From Strobilurus pachycystidiatus (lineage: Eukaryota > Basidiomycota > Agaricomycetes > Agaricales > Physalacriaceae), in NCBI GenBank assembly GCA_019915135.1, contig JAHLMK010000002.1:2666001-2730000 (forward strand): a DNA stretch of 64,000 nt, given 5' to 3'. Made by a program: the position numbers and the translations under genes. Shown here in pieces: positions 1 to 9,833 of this stretch. The notes under the pieces were generated by a model that was given only the letters and a program-made list of their open reading frames with translations, did no database searches and was not told the DNA's origin. The stretch's first letter is position 1. Every line of letters begins with the position of its first letter.

Positions 1-271
1 AGATCCGAAAAATTTATTGTAATTTTCCTGTTTAATACACCATATATATCCCCTCTATTTTCTTTTGATGGTGTCCGCACCATCTAGTCTTACTCTTTAA
101 TCAACTTTCACCAAATCAACTTCGATTTGGTCGTCTGATTACCTCTCGAATTCAACATGAATTTAATCTATGTTGATTTTCTTTCTTATCTGGGACCCAC
201 AAACGTCCATATACCACTTTTTGTTTTTCTTCACAATTCCATGGGACTCTGTGGCTTTATGATCTTCCACC

Positions 272-343
272 GGCCATATTGTGTAGTGGTAACACATCTA
301 TCTATTGTGATAGATTTCAGTTGGTTCGAATCCACTTATGTCC
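272..343 (+). tRNA. tRNA-like Pol III unit 1 (Gln-like)
   Basis: This folds as a near-complete 72-nt cloverleaf. Acceptor strands 272-278 and 337-343 pair with one mismatch, and D-stem GTGT/ACAC is perfect. Anticodon stem 297-301/310-314 is perfect, and the T-loop TTCGAAT sits in a 5-bp stem with one mismatch. The B-box reads GGTTCGAATCC. The anticodon loop has 8 nt (CTATTGTG) instead of 7, so the anticodon is ambiguous; TTG (Gln) is one reading. A T-run at 368-372 could end Pol III transcription. It is antisense to the surrounding gypsy element. It may be a degenerate tRNA rather than a functional one. Confidence 0.6.
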
Positions 344-477
344 CTATAAATTGACTGTGTCTTCGCCTTTTTAATCGTAATTCAGCACCACCTATTCGAG
401 TTCGAATATCTTCAGGACCTTATGATTTCATGTAATATCTGGAGCATTGTGGTCTCGGACATTTCATAAATTCTTAA

Positions 478-566
478 GGCATCATGGTGTAATGGTAACA
501 TCCTCCTCGATTATTCCGGGCTTCAGTGTTGCCAGGAGGGATCTTGGTTCAAATCCAAGTGACGCC
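478..566 (+). tRNA. tRNA-like Pol III unit 2 with oversized anticodon loop
   Basis: Acceptor strands GGCATCA and TGACGCC pair with one mismatch. D-stem GTGT pairs with ACAT. T-stem CTTGG/CCAAG is perfect around TTCAAAT. The anticodon stem CTCCT/AGGAG (503-507/534-538) is perfect but encloses 26 nt, about 19 more than normal, which could be a tRNA intron or a degenerate insertion. T-runs follow at 596-600 and 602-606. It lies 206 bp after unit 1 in the same orientation. Confidence 0.55.
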
Positions 567-654
567 ACTTTAGTTTGCGGCTTCGGCATCTGATCTTTTT
601 CTTTTTCGACGGAATTTTGGCTCAGGGGATTCACCAACCCTTCTTGTACTTTAA

Positions 655-733
655 GGTCATATGGTGTAATGGTCGCATCACCCTATTCTCTTAGAATTCT
701 AGGGGGGACTTGGGTTCGATTCCCAATATGACC
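655..733 (+). tRNA. tRNA-like Pol III unit 3 with oversized anticodon loop
   Basis: Acceptor strands GGTCATA/TATGACC pair perfectly. T-stem TTGGG/CCCAA is perfect around TTCGATT, giving a consensus B-box. The D-stem is GTGT/GCAT. The anticodon stem CCCTA/TAGGG is perfect, with a 14-nt loop (7 nt extra). A T-run lies at 759-763 after a short hairpin (GACTTAAAGTC). It lies 177 bp after unit 2. A fourth, unfoldable trace may start near 770. Confidence 0.55.
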
Positions 734-902
734 ATTGGGCCCCCGACTTAAAGTCGTCTTTTTATCTTAGTAGCATATGGTACCACTGTTTGTAGAGTTA
801 TTCGATCTCGAATTGATTTTCATATTCGAGCTCAAATTTCTCAAGCACTGACCAATTACACTACTCTTGACTTCTTAGCAATATCGAATTCGAATTGCTT
901 TC

Positions 903-3900
903 TTAATCTTTTCTACCCATCTTTGACAAGTCCTCTACTATTTTCTTAGCGCCTTCCTTGATTCTCTTAAGTGCTTCAAAGAATTTATGTCCCAAGAAAA
1001 TAGGTTCTTTTCTTGAGTAGAACGGTATGACCCTAAATTGAGCGATTTTGTCTTTCAATACAGTGCCATCTAGTTCGCACAAGATGTAATTATTTGCAGT
1101 AGTTCTTGCCACTACAGCATATGGTCCCATGAACCTTTCTTTGAACTTTGCGTTCATTTCCTTCTCAATTCTAGTGTTTCTTACCAATACCAAATTTCCA
1201 GTATCGAATTGATAACGAGGAATGCTATTGACAAAATCATCCATGAATTTCGAAGCTGCTTTCTTCTTGTTGAGGGTAACTCGCTTCTTCATTTCTTTTA
1301 CATCTTCCTTGTGCTTGATGAGCTGTTTTGCTCGATAAGCTAGTAAATCGGATGTCGATACGATTTTATCTGGTGTATCCACTAACCAAGTTACTTCTTC
1401 CAAATCTAAGGGTAGAATGGGATCGCAACCTGTTACAGCGTAAAAGGGGGAAGTTCCTATGGATCTTTTGACTGTGATTCTTTCAGCCCAAAGAATTTCA
1501 TGGAGGAATTGCGGCCATTGTTCAGGATTGCCTTTGCAAACTTTGAATAGTGACTGTCTGATATCCCAATGTCCTCTTTCTACTTTTCCGTTAGCCGTCT
1601 TATTGTACGGCGTAATTGCAATACCCTTTATACCATACTTGTCTTCAATATAACGTATAGCCTTTAGGATCGCTGGACCATTATCGGTTACGATTTCCTT
1701 AAGACAACCCCATCTGCATAGTATGTCTTCAAATATCCATTCACCTAGCGTTTCTGAGTTTTCTACCTTCAACGCTCGAGCTTCTGGCCATCCAGTGAGT
1801 CCACACCTTGCAACGGTTACTGCGTTATAGTCTTTGTATTTATCAACCTTTGAGGAATTCGAACCCGATTTTGGCATTTGAAACGTGTCAATATAGGCTC
1901 GCTCGAATATACCAGGTGTTGAAGTAATCACAGGTTCAGTCCTTATAAGGGTCTTTTGTCTCTTCTGGCATAGTATGCAAGTCTTCGTGTACCATTTGAT
2001 ATCAGTGTCCAATCCAGGCCACCAAAATCTCTTCTTGACTAGCTGAAGCACTGAGTATTGGCCCTTATGTCCATTCGAGTCATGCAGTCGTTTTACAATA
2101 GCAAATCGACTCGATTTTTGTATTACTTTCTTATGTGCTCCATCCTTATCTTTCTTATATAGCTTTTCATGTCGGATAAAGAAATCTTTGCTCCACTCTT
2201 GTAATTGGGCTACTTCTGATTCCGTTAGCGACACAAATTCCTTCTCAGGATCAAGTATATAATCTTGCATATAAGGCAAAAGAAGCTCCCAGTTAGTTTC
2301 TCGTTTACTGCGAGGTAACGCTGGGAATTCATCCATTGCTAGCCATCCTTCTAGTTCTTCAATCGAAACTGCTCCACTAAGAGCTAAGTCTCTTTGTTCT
2401 TTATACTTGCCAGGCCAGAAAACCGAGCTCAAATTGACAATTGTCTGAGCAAAACCTTTTCGATTATCAATCAAATCTTTGAATGAATCAAACGGTTCCG
2501 GTTTATCTTTCAGTTCTATGTCTTCAGGTTCTTCGTACTCAAACATGTGAAGAACATCTTCTTCTTCATCAATATCTGGTCTAGGAACTTGTATATCTAG
2601 TTCTGAACTGGGTCTTCTGCTTAGACCGTCTGGACCATGTACTTTACCTGGCACATGTACTAAGGTAAAGTGATACATCAAAATTTCTTCTGCCCAACGT
2701 TGTAAATTAGCATTCGCCAACGAGTCAACGTTCGACAACATTCCTTTAATGTATTTGGCATCCACTTCGATTTTCAGCTTTCGACATCCTAGCAAGTAAT
2801 ATTTGCAGTGCATCAAAGCCCGATACAAGCCAAACAATTCTCTTTTCGCTTGCGAATATCTAGCTTCTCGCTCGTTCAAGGTAATCGACATGAATTTCGC
2901 AAAGTACTGCTTCTTAGGTTCTTCGGGATCGAATTGCGACAGATAAAACCCTACTGCTTGATATGAAGTATCCACAGATAGAATGATTGGAGTATCCCAG
3001 TCATATCTTAAAGGTTTTAACATGGGGCAAGTCTCTATTGCTCTTTTTAACTCGTCCATACTTGCTTGTTCTTCATCTCCCCACTTAAAGGGTATGATCT
3101 TCTTAGTCAAATAAGTCAACGGTCGAGCTTTCTTAGAGTAATCTTTAACAAACGCCCTAAAGATTCCAGCCGTTCCTAAGAACGATCGTACTTCAGTAAG
3201 TGATTGACAAGCGGGCCAGTCTGAAATGACCTTTACTCTTTCTTCCGCTGGTTTTCTTCCATAGTAGGTACATACATGTCCAACTACAGTGATTTCTTCA
3301 GCACAGATAACCGCTTTCAAACCTGAAAAAGTACCTCCAGCATATTTCATACGCTGGACAATACAATTCATGTTACAAAAGTGTTCCCAAATGAACCGGC
3401 GAATTTTCGGGTTCGATTTGAGGGTTTCGTAAGTACCATCTGCTTGTTGATACCTGCTACTTGGTCCTTTTACTGGCACATCGTCAATATAAGGTCGTGT
3501 AAAAGCTGGTATCTCGTCTCTTAAGATGTAAGTTACATCGTCATGGAAAATCGGAACCGAATTTGTCCATCCCATAGGCAAGGTTCTTAGTCTTAATGCT
3601 CCATACGGTGTAGAGAATGTAGTCATATCGCGACTGCTAGTGGCCAACATTCTTTCATCGTATCCTACATACAAATCTAATGTTCCTCCGCAAGACAAAC
3701 CCGCAAAAGCCTCTGCTAATTCTTCAGTGGCTGGAGGTAGACCTGAGTGAGCAATGGTAACCGCGTTCAACGGCTCCAGACTATGGACTAATCTCAGTTT
3801 CTTTCCATCTTTCTTGACAACACAAAACCATCGACTTCTATACGACGAGTTCGAAGGCTCGTATACTCCCGAATCGATTTTGTGTTTTATGATTTTGCAT

Positions 3901-4787
3901 ACTTCTTCATAGATTCCGGGCGGTATAGGTATGTTCTTTAACACCCAAGGAGTATGAGGTATTACTGGCATATCAACAGGCGGGAAGAAATCCTCTCTGA
4001 ATTTCCCCTTTTCTGTTTCATCCCAAGCAAATCCTTCATTCTGTAGGCACATAAAATGGTCCAACAGTTTCCTTTCTTCCGGCCATAGAAAATCTCCAGT
4101 ATGGTCATCTTGAATTTGTTCCCTACGTTCCGCTGTATAGCGTCCAGTTGGTACAAATTCGGGCGGATTTTCCGATAACTGAGGCATATCTTTTAAGGGA
4201 TCTCCTACAATATGTCGTTGAATCCGAAATTCTTCTGGTAAGGTTCCTAAATGAGCCTTGGTCTTCAAGTGTACGGGTTTATATTTCTTTGTAGCAAATA
4301 CTCCCCGACTACGTCTTTCTTCCTTGATATTCGAAAGGAATTCCTTTCTTGCTTGTCCAACATAATCTATAGGCATTGATACCTTGAAATTGCTGAACAC
4401 TTCTTCTAGTCCATTAGGTACGCCATAAAACATGTCCATAGTAGACATGGCTTTGATTTCTGGCAAGTCCAAATCGATTTTCTCTTTTCGAATATCGAAC
4501 AACTTCTTAAAACCAAATACTTCTTTAGTAGGGAAATTTGAATTCGATTTACTAGGTGGTGTTACCATAAATGGTTCCACTCCTTGTTTCATAAATCGAT
4601 ACTGATTTCGAATTGGTTTTACTAGTTGATTCACTCTATCAGAGGATTTTCGAAGGTACAGACTAGTTATTGCTTCTGGGTCAAACGTGTCCTGCCCACC
4701 ATTTGGAACATACGTTTGCTTAATCTTAATTTCACCATTCAGACCCTTCTCAATCACCAATGCCAACTCTCCTTGATATTCGTTCAA
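903..4787 (-). CDS. pol: gypsy pol: reverse transcriptase, RNase H, integrase
   Basis: About 1294 residues. The RT domain lies near residues 290-560 with the catalytic YIDD box and upstream TPYGALRLRTLPMG. RNase H starts near 640 (DTSYQAVGFYLSQ). The integrase has an HHCC zinc finger (HDSNGHKG... CILC) and the DDE residues in YIDTF, VTDNGP and GKVERG. The frame has no ATG at its start and stays open upstream to about 4815, overlapping the end of the protease frame. It is therefore probably entered by -1 frameshifting at 4805-4811. No internal stop is seen. Confidence 0.93.
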   Translation of the reverse strand: MNEYQGELALVIEKGLNGEIKIKQTYVPNGGQDTFDPEAITSLYLRKSSDRVNQLVKPIRNQYRFMKQGVEPFMVTPPSKSNSNFPTKEVFGFKKLFDIRKEKIDLDLPEIKAMSTMDMFYGVPNGLEEVFSNFKVSMPIDYVGQARKEFLSNIKEERRSRGVFATKKYKPVHLKTKAHLGTLPEEFRIQRHIVGDPLKDMPQLSENPPEFVPTGRYTAERREQIQDDHTGDFLWPEERKLLDHFMCLQNEGFAWDETEKGKFREDFFPPVDMPVIPHTPWVLKNIPIPPGIYEEVCKIIKHKIDSGVYEPSNSSYRSRWFCVVKKDGKKLRLVHSLEPLNAVTIAHSGLPPATEELAEAFAGLSCGGTLDLYVGYDERMLATSSRDMTTFSTPYGALRLRTLPMGWTNSVPIFHDDVTYILRDEIPAFTRPYIDDVPVKGPSSRYQQADGTYETLKSNPKIRRFIWEHFCNMNCIVQRMKYAGGTFSGLKAVICAEEITVVGHVCTYYGRKPAEERVKVISDWPACQSLTEVRSFLGTAGIFRAFVKDYSKKARPLTYLTKKIIPFKWGDEEQASMDELKRAIETCPMLKPLRYDWDTPIILSVDTSYQAVGFYLSQFDPEEPKKQYFAKFMSITLNEREARYSQAKRELFGLYRALMHCKYYLLGCRKLKIEVDAKYIKGMLSNVDSLANANLQRWAEEILMYHFTLVHVPGKVHGPDGLSRRPSSELDIQVPRPDIDEEEDVLHMFEYEEPEDIELKDKPEPFDSFKDLIDNRKGFAQTIVNLSSVFWPGKYKEQRDLALSGAVSIEELEGWLAMDEFPALPRSKRETNWELLLPYMQDYILDPEKEFVSLTESEVAQLQEWSKDFFIRHEKLYKKDKDGAHKKVIQKSSRFAIVKRLHDSNGHKGQYSVLQLVKKRFWWPGLDTDIKWYTKTCILCQKRQKTLIRTEPVITSTPGIFERAYIDTFQMPKSGSNSSKVDKYKDYNAVTVARCGLTGWPEARALKVENSETLGEWIFEDILCRWGCLKEIVTDNGPAILKAIRYIEDKYGIKGIAITPYNKTANGKVERGHWDIRQSLFKVCKGNPEQWPQFLHEILWAERITVKRSIGTSPFYAVTGCDPILPLDLEEVTWLVDTPDKIVSTSDLLAYRAKQLIKHKEDVKEMKKRVTLNKKKAASKFMDDFVNSIPRYQFDTGNLVLVRNTRIEKEMNAKFKERFMGPYAVVARTTANNYILCELDGTVLKDKIAQFRVIPFYSRKEPIFLGHKFFEALKRIKEGAKKIVEDLSKMGRKD

Positions 4788-5752
4788 GTCCTCGAGTTTG
4801 GGTGAAAACCCACGGGTTCAGCCTTAGTTTGATGACTTGGTATCTGACCCCTTGCATAAGTGGGTAAAGTCATTCTTTGGCCATTCCCTGGGTCTACAAC
4901 AGTTACTGTGGTTAGACCGGCCGCCGACGTTTGTAGGCTTGCTTGAGACACAGTCTCAAACGGTCTACCCAGTAAAATGTCATAGGCAGGATCTTGTAGA
5001 ATGTGAAACTGAAGGTAATACACGATTCCTTCACAGTTTACCGGTACATTTCGCGCTAAGCCTAATGTTACCGTTCTTCCTTTATCTGCACTTTCCATAG
5101 TGATCTTAAAACTTGGGTCGTACGCTAAACCGAGCTCGAATGCTGTCTTGAGAGACATCGAGGCAATCTGTGATCCCCCGTCTAGGAGACACTCTTTTCG
5201 ATTTCCATGGTTGATTCTTAACCATAGGGTTCTGAGGTCTACACTTTCTGGTGCCATGTACAACTTAGAGACATGGTATGGTCCTTGGAATTGCGTCGTG
5301 TTGAAAAATTGTTCTATAGGATCTTGTACGACTATTGACCCTTTAGGGACCTCTTCAGACTCGATTTGCAAAATCGAATAGACATGCTTAGAGGTAGTCT
5401 TAACATTCCTTGTCTTTAACAATTTCTCTAGGTTCTTTCGCCACTCAATGTTAGTTGCAAGTAACTTCTCTGGTAAAAGTTCCTTCCAAGCTTCTTTCCA
5501 TTGAGGATTTTCTTCAAGAAGCAAATTGATTTCCGATTTTCTTTTGTACGACTTGAACTTTTCTATTTTAGGTAGAGTTGAATCTACCGTGGAAGATTTA
5601 GGTAAATCGAGTTCGATTTTTGGTTCTGGTTGATTAGCAGCGTCTTTTACTTGCTTTTCAACTTCCCCACCTTCTGACTCTTCGTCAGATGAACTGTCTT
5701 CTTCACCTTTATCTTCAAAGCTAACTTGTTTAGGTTGAACTGTTGTAGTAGG
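4784..5752 (-). CDS. pro: gypsy retropepsin (pro) frame
   Basis: This frame holds an aspartic protease. The catalytic triplet is DGG in LLDGGSQIAS, a variant of DT/SG, with ILLGRP as the second conserved element. It is preceded by a long acidic, low-complexity stretch. The frame has no ATG here. It is open back to an in-frame TGA at 5753-5755, and beyond that stop it stays open to the gag junction in the -1 frame. In life it is probably made as a Gag-Pro fusion. The TGA would abolish that in this copy unless read through. Confidence 0.8.
   Translation of the reverse strand, partial: PTTTVQPKQVSFEDKGEEDSSSDEESEGGEVEKQVKDAANQPEPKIELDLPKSSTVDSTLPKIEKFKSYKRKSEINLLLEENPQWKEAWKELLPEKLLATNIEWRKNLEKLLKTRNVKTTSKHVYSILQIESEEVPKGSIVVQDPIEQFFNTTQFQGPYHVSKLYMAPESVDLRTLWLRINHGNRKECLLDGGSQIASMSLKTAFELGLAYDPSFKITMESADKGRTVTLGLARNVPVNCEGIVYYLQFHILQDPAYDILLGRPFETVSQASLQTSAAGLTTVTVVDPGNGQRMTLPTYARGQIPSHQTKAEPVGFHPNSRT
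4805..4811 (-). promoter_or_regulatory. putative -1 frameshift site, pro to pol
   Basis: The sense-strand heptamer is GGGTTTT, read G GGT TTT in the pro frame, which fits the eukaryotic X XXY YYZ rule. Slipping back one base gives GGG TTT TCA CCC, exactly the pol frame. The site lies inside the roughly 30-nt window where both frames are open: pol-frame stops occur just upstream and the pro stop TGA just downstream (4784-4786). Confidence 0.6.
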
Positions 5753-5928
5753 TCACTTTGGTATTTCTACCGTGACCTTCTGTCTTGGCCATACCGTCTT
5801 AGTCGGTACTGTAGTCTTAGGCATTTCGGTTTCGAATTGTAAACCGTTCTGATTCTTATTCTGACTTCGAGTATTAACAGCGTATGAGCTTTCCGGTAAA
5901 GATACTGTATCTTCTTCCTTCATCAAGC

Positions 5929-7311
5929 TCAGTTGAAACCCCCTTGATTGTGAGGTACCATAGTATTTGCATACGAGGTATCCAAACGCATGTCTTCTGG
6001 TGCGAAGTCATCCGTTTGCCCAATAGTGGTTTGCGCTTTAACTTCTCGAAGACTATCTTCTTTGTACTTAAGAACCTGTTGCAAAGGTGACTTTCCACCA
6101 GCCCTTTCCTTTCTTAAAATCGGAAGGCCATTGTTGAAAAAGTCCCAGTTGGCTTCCGTAATCACTAGCCAACCTTCCGTTTGCAAGTCAAATCTTTTCT
6201 TACACTGATCACGCATATGACCAGGTTCTTCACAGAAAAAGCAGCGCCCGGGTTGTGAATACGACGTAGTTTGACCAGCTGGTATCAGACAGTTAGGGTT
6301 CTGCAAAATTCGAGTCGGATTTGCAGTGTTCCCTCCCGTATAGGGTATCTGGTTGGATCTGTTCGTACCCATAGGCGGTTGAACAGTGATAGGTGCCGAT
6401 TGAACAAAATTCGAGATCGAATTGGTATCTTGGTAATTCATTGTTCTCACATTCAACAAGGAAGCGTTGATTGTATCAAGGAATTGTTGATGATTCTTTT
6501 GATTTTCTTCCTTCTCGCGCGCCATCTCTACTCGATCTTTTTCTCTAGCTTTTTCTGATTGTATCAGGATATCCCTTAGTGCATTGAGTGCACTATTGGT
6601 ATCCGTCAAATCTTCAGTCTTGACTCTTGAAGTACCGGTTTCTGTCTTGTGGGACCCTTTGGTCCTATAGACTGCCGTTTCTTCCAACACGCTGGTAATA
6701 GCGCCTACAACATTGGTGATGTTGTTATACCAATCCAACACCGTTGTTGCTGCCGGTTTGTTGGTTCTTAAATGACCAGTAGTACTGGCCCAAACTGCAT
6801 TTGTTACACAGTCTTGGATTCTTTCCACGGCTTTCTTGTCCGTGATTTCACCCTTCTTAACTAAGTACCGCAATATGTGCAGTACTTCTCTTTGAAAAAC
6901 ATTCCACCTGTCTTTGTGGTCAACAGGCCGTTTTTCGAATTTGACAATAGCATCCTCTAGATCGTCTAGAGAATACTTGGTGTCATCTTTGCCTCTGTTA
7001 TAGCTAGACAACAAAGCCGACTTGAATTCTTTCCACTCTCCTCTAATGAAAGTAGGCATATTTAACCATTGGTCTCGAATGGTTTCTGGCACAAAGTTGC
7101 ACACGATTTCAATCATCGTGCCTTCATCCGTAATACCAGACTCGCCAATGATTTGTTCAATCACCCTTAGAAAATCGGCTATGTTTTCCAATTTTCCATT
7201 AAAGTTTGGCGCATTGCTGGTGCCATACTTGGGTATCTTTTTGTCTTTTATGTCTTCTCTCCACTTCAGAGAAGGAAATTCATCGATGACTAGCGCTCGA
7301 ACAGTAGTCAT
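5929..7311 (-). CDS. gag: gypsy Gag with CCHC zinc knuckle
   Basis: 460 residues from the first ATG. The middle is typical capsid-like helical sequence (about residues 20-200), followed by a basic/charged linker. A single zinc knuckle CFFCEEPGHMRDQC (CX2CX4HX4C) lies near residue 350. The frame ends with GGG GGT TTC AAC TGA, which contains a -1 slippery heptamer. The same frame is open upstream for about 145 codons through the primer binding site into the LTR without any ATG, so the true N-terminus is uncertain. Confidence 0.88.
   Translation of the reverse strand: MTTVRALVIDEFPSLKWREDIKDKKIPKYGTSNAPNFNGKLENIADFLRVIEQIIGESGITDEGTMIEIVCNFVPETIRDQWLNMPTFIRGEWKEFKSALLSSYNRGKDDTKYSLDDLEDAIVKFEKRPVDHKDRWNVFQREVLHILRYLVKKGEITDKKAVERIQDCVTNAVWASTTGHLRTNKPAATTVLDWYNNITNVVGAITSVLEETAVYRTKGSHKTETGTSRVKTEDLTDTNSALNALRDILIQSEKAREKDRVEMAREKEENQKNHQQFLDTINASLLNVRTMNYQDTNSISNFVQSAPITVQPPMGTNRSNQIPYTGGNTANPTRILQNPNCLIPAGQTTSYSQPGRCFFCEEPGHMRDQCKKRFDLQTEGWLVITEANWDFFNNGLPILRKERAGGKSPLQQVLKYKEDSLREVKAQTTIGQTDDFAPEDMRLDTSYANTMVPHNQGGFN
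5935..5941 (-). promoter_or_regulatory. putative -1 frameshift site, gag to pro
   Basis: The sense-strand heptamer is GGGTTTC, read G GGT TTC in the gag frame two codons before the gag stop. A -1 slip gives GGG TTT CAA CTG and enters the pro frame. This is the same class of heptamer as at the pro/pol junction. Confidence 0.55.
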
Positions 7312-7732
7312 TCTTGGAGGTATAAACGTAGGAATGTTTAAAAGATCTTGGTAATTTTCTAAGGCTCGGCTTAAAAGTAGAAATTCGAGTTCGGATTGTT
7401 CAAGATCAGAATAACTCTTTCTAGGAGCTAATCTTCTTCGAATTGGCGGGGGATGCTCAGCTAACCTGCGAACTTTTTCCCGTACTTTTTCTGGTTGATT
7501 GTTGAATAGGGCTCCTACTCGTGGTCTGTTCTTTCTTAAACTTCTAGTTCCTACTTGGACACTTTGTAGTTCAGATTCTTCAGGAGCAATTCGAGATCCA
7601 CTAGCAACCGGTGGTGTTTCCGGGTTTGCGTCTAGTTGACTTCGGGTGTATTTAGCAGACTGTCTGCCTTTCTTAGACGTTTTTGGATATAAAGACCACC
7701 GATTTGGTTGATCAAAATATAGGACCCCCTCG

Positions 7733-7744
7733 CGGTGGGCTCCA
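7733..7744 (-). other. putative primer binding site of gypsy element
   Basis: On the sense strand this reads TGGAGCCCACCG, starting with the TGG expected for pairing to a tRNA CCA end, and lies a few bases inside the predicted LTR end. The tRNA species was not identified. Confidence 0.5.
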
Positions 7745-7750
7745 AAAAGT

Positions 7751-9560
7751 TGATGTGCACGTTATTTTCGAGGCGTATAATCACACCTAACAAACAACAC
7801 AACTCTTAATACTCCGAATGAGAGTAAGGTTTCTGCGGTTTTGGAATATTGGGTTTTGCAATAGAAAATCGAGCTTGATTTACTACAACACTACACTTGA
7901 AAAACAAGGTTCTTGCGTAACAGAAACGTAGGTGTGCACAAAGTGCGAGTTTGAAGGGGGTGATAGGGATTTTGACCGATTGACAAATCGTCTGGTTTTC
8001 AGGGAACAATACACAAGCCTCTGACTGAACTTAAACTATGCGACTTTCACAATCCTCGCGCTGGAGGGGTTGTATCAAGAACACAATAGTCTATTGCCAC
8101 ACTTGGTATGTTTCTTATAACCTCGGTAGGAGCTTATTCTTTGAGTTTTAGTGTTTGCGTGGGTTTTAGACCAAATCGTGCTCGAATTGCACTTGAATTC
8201 TCAAGAGGTTATGCTGGTTAACGCTTTTCGCGACTGAACGGTCCTCTCTAGGGAAAGGCTGGCTCAGACTGCAAAGTCTCTGTAGTGTCTCTAGGGAGAT
8301 ACTATGCTCAGAAACACCGCCTCTAGTACGTTGAATTCAAGGAACTTTGCTCTTCAATTAAGTTCACTTTTGTTCTAAACCCTTGCTCTTAGTGCGTTAG
8401 GTTTGTTCTTTTGTTCTTAGGTTTGACTCGAATTCGAGTTTCTTTGGGTGCGTGCAAATCGAATTCGATTTTGTACAGAGTTAGATTACTACAGTAGAGC
8501 TTTGTGGGCTCGTGGCTGCGGGTCACTAAACTAAACTACTATACTGTATCGACACTTCTTTTATACAAACGGGTCCCTACTGTACACTAATCTTAACTTA
8601 CTAACTAATAGCCACTTGGAGTTAATTTCCGCGCTGTAGACACTAGTCTAGGCGCTTCCATTTCCTTATTATGCCAGTTTACTCATGACAAACCCTCTAG
8701 AGTTGATCCACGTTGACTAATTTCAAGCTCGGATTGCAACATCCTTGCGTGCTATCGGTCGAATCTATCACATGGGGTTCGTCTTCTCTTGGCTCTTAAT
8801 TGTTCTGAATGCTTCTTTGCGACTCGGATTCTTCAGATTGCGTCACCAATTCAGTCTCAATTATCTGATTGAGTCTAGAGCTTCATTTCGCTTAAGAATC
8901 CACTCTAAGATCCATGATAGATCGTTGACTTGTTGTTTGCAATCTGTCTGCTTGTTCCAATCTCTACTGATTTCAGGTCAGATTTAATCACCTGAGATCT
9001 GAAGAAGCTTGGCTTCTTGATTCTTAACGCTCTTGGCGTACTGCGGATTATTCATGAAGAACACTTGATCATCTTTATCTTGATTGGCTTCTTCGAATAG
9101 CTCGGCTGTTACTCGATTTTGTGCTATCGTGGGTTCTAGACTTAGAATTCCAAGGGGATAGTTGTATCGTGTGATAACATTACTGGGCTTTCATCCCCAT
9201 TTATGCTGACCTAGACCATTCTGTAGCTTAACCCCATTCTACTTATCATCAGGAAGTGAGCTAATCGAACTCTAATCGTCTATGAACAATACTGACAAAG
9301 TCGAGTCCGAATTACTTGGAACTCGAGTTCGTTTCTTAGACGAGTCCTCTTTAAGAATGCGTACGTGATGTTGACTTGATAAATCAAGCGGGCACTTTGG
9401 ATGGTGATATTCGAAGATGAATTTCTCCTGGAGGCTCATTCTTGCCCTAATGAGGTCTCCGTATTATCACTGGCAATCTTATGGTCTCTCGTTAGATGTA
9501 TCGTGCATTTCGGCTTCGAGTCTTATCTAGAAATCGCAAAATTCTCGGTTTCTAGGCTCA
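7751..9560 (-). repeat. 5' LTR of gypsy element (boundaries approximate)
   Basis: Noncoding, AT-rich DNA between the primer binding site and the host sequence. On the sense strand it would begin TGAGCC and end ACATCA, giving TG...CA ends, but no second LTR is in the window to confirm this. A sense-strand TATA box TATAAAAG lies at 8558-8565, fitting a U3/R promoter with a long R-U5. Confidence 0.55.
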
Positions 9561-9600
9561 GGCGCGCATAAAGCGTGTCAACGTGTCCTCCAGTGCCAGG

Positions 9601-9833
9601 GGATCCAGGGACCGCTGGTCGAACAGGGTCTCTGAACCCCTCTGGACACCCTGTCCAGGTCTCAAAATGCGATTTGACTAGTGTGAGACCAGACCAGTCA
9701 TATACCTATTGATGAAGCAGGCCGGTAGACTTGCAGTACAGAAGGCTTGACTCCCTCGAGTCTGGTCGCTCACGGAGCTACGTGCTTGGACCGTTCAATA
9801 TAGTCTTCGAACGGCAGCGTGTAAGATACTTGC
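9601..9833 (+). promoter_or_regulatory. upstream block shared with gene B
   Basis: This stretch matches 41209-41462 upstream of gene B with scattered differences. Long shared words include CAATATAGTC and CTATTGATGAAGCAGG. It ends about 350 bp before the ATG of gene A, as in gene B, so promoter and gene were copied together. A shorter match continues close to each ATG. Confidence 0.7.

Larger units (their letters stand above)
1..9560 (-). mobile_element. Ty3/gypsy LTR retrotransposon, 3' end beyond window
   Basis: A minus-strand retroelement. From right to left it holds a 5' LTR (about 7751-9560), a primer binding site, gag, a protease frame, and a long RT-RNase H-integrase frame ending at 903, then about 900 bp of noncoding DNA with tRNA-like units. 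Integrase lies after RNase H, the order that defines Ty3/gypsy. No matching LTR is seen at 1-900, so the 3' LTR must lie to the left. The region is AT-richer than the flanking host DNA, and composition shifts sharply near 9545-9560. Pro has one in-frame stop, so this copy may be defective. Confidence 0.9.

Noticed and set aside
157..354. 65-residue frame at the left end
   Set aside because: It overlaps tRNA-like unit 1 and has no coding character.
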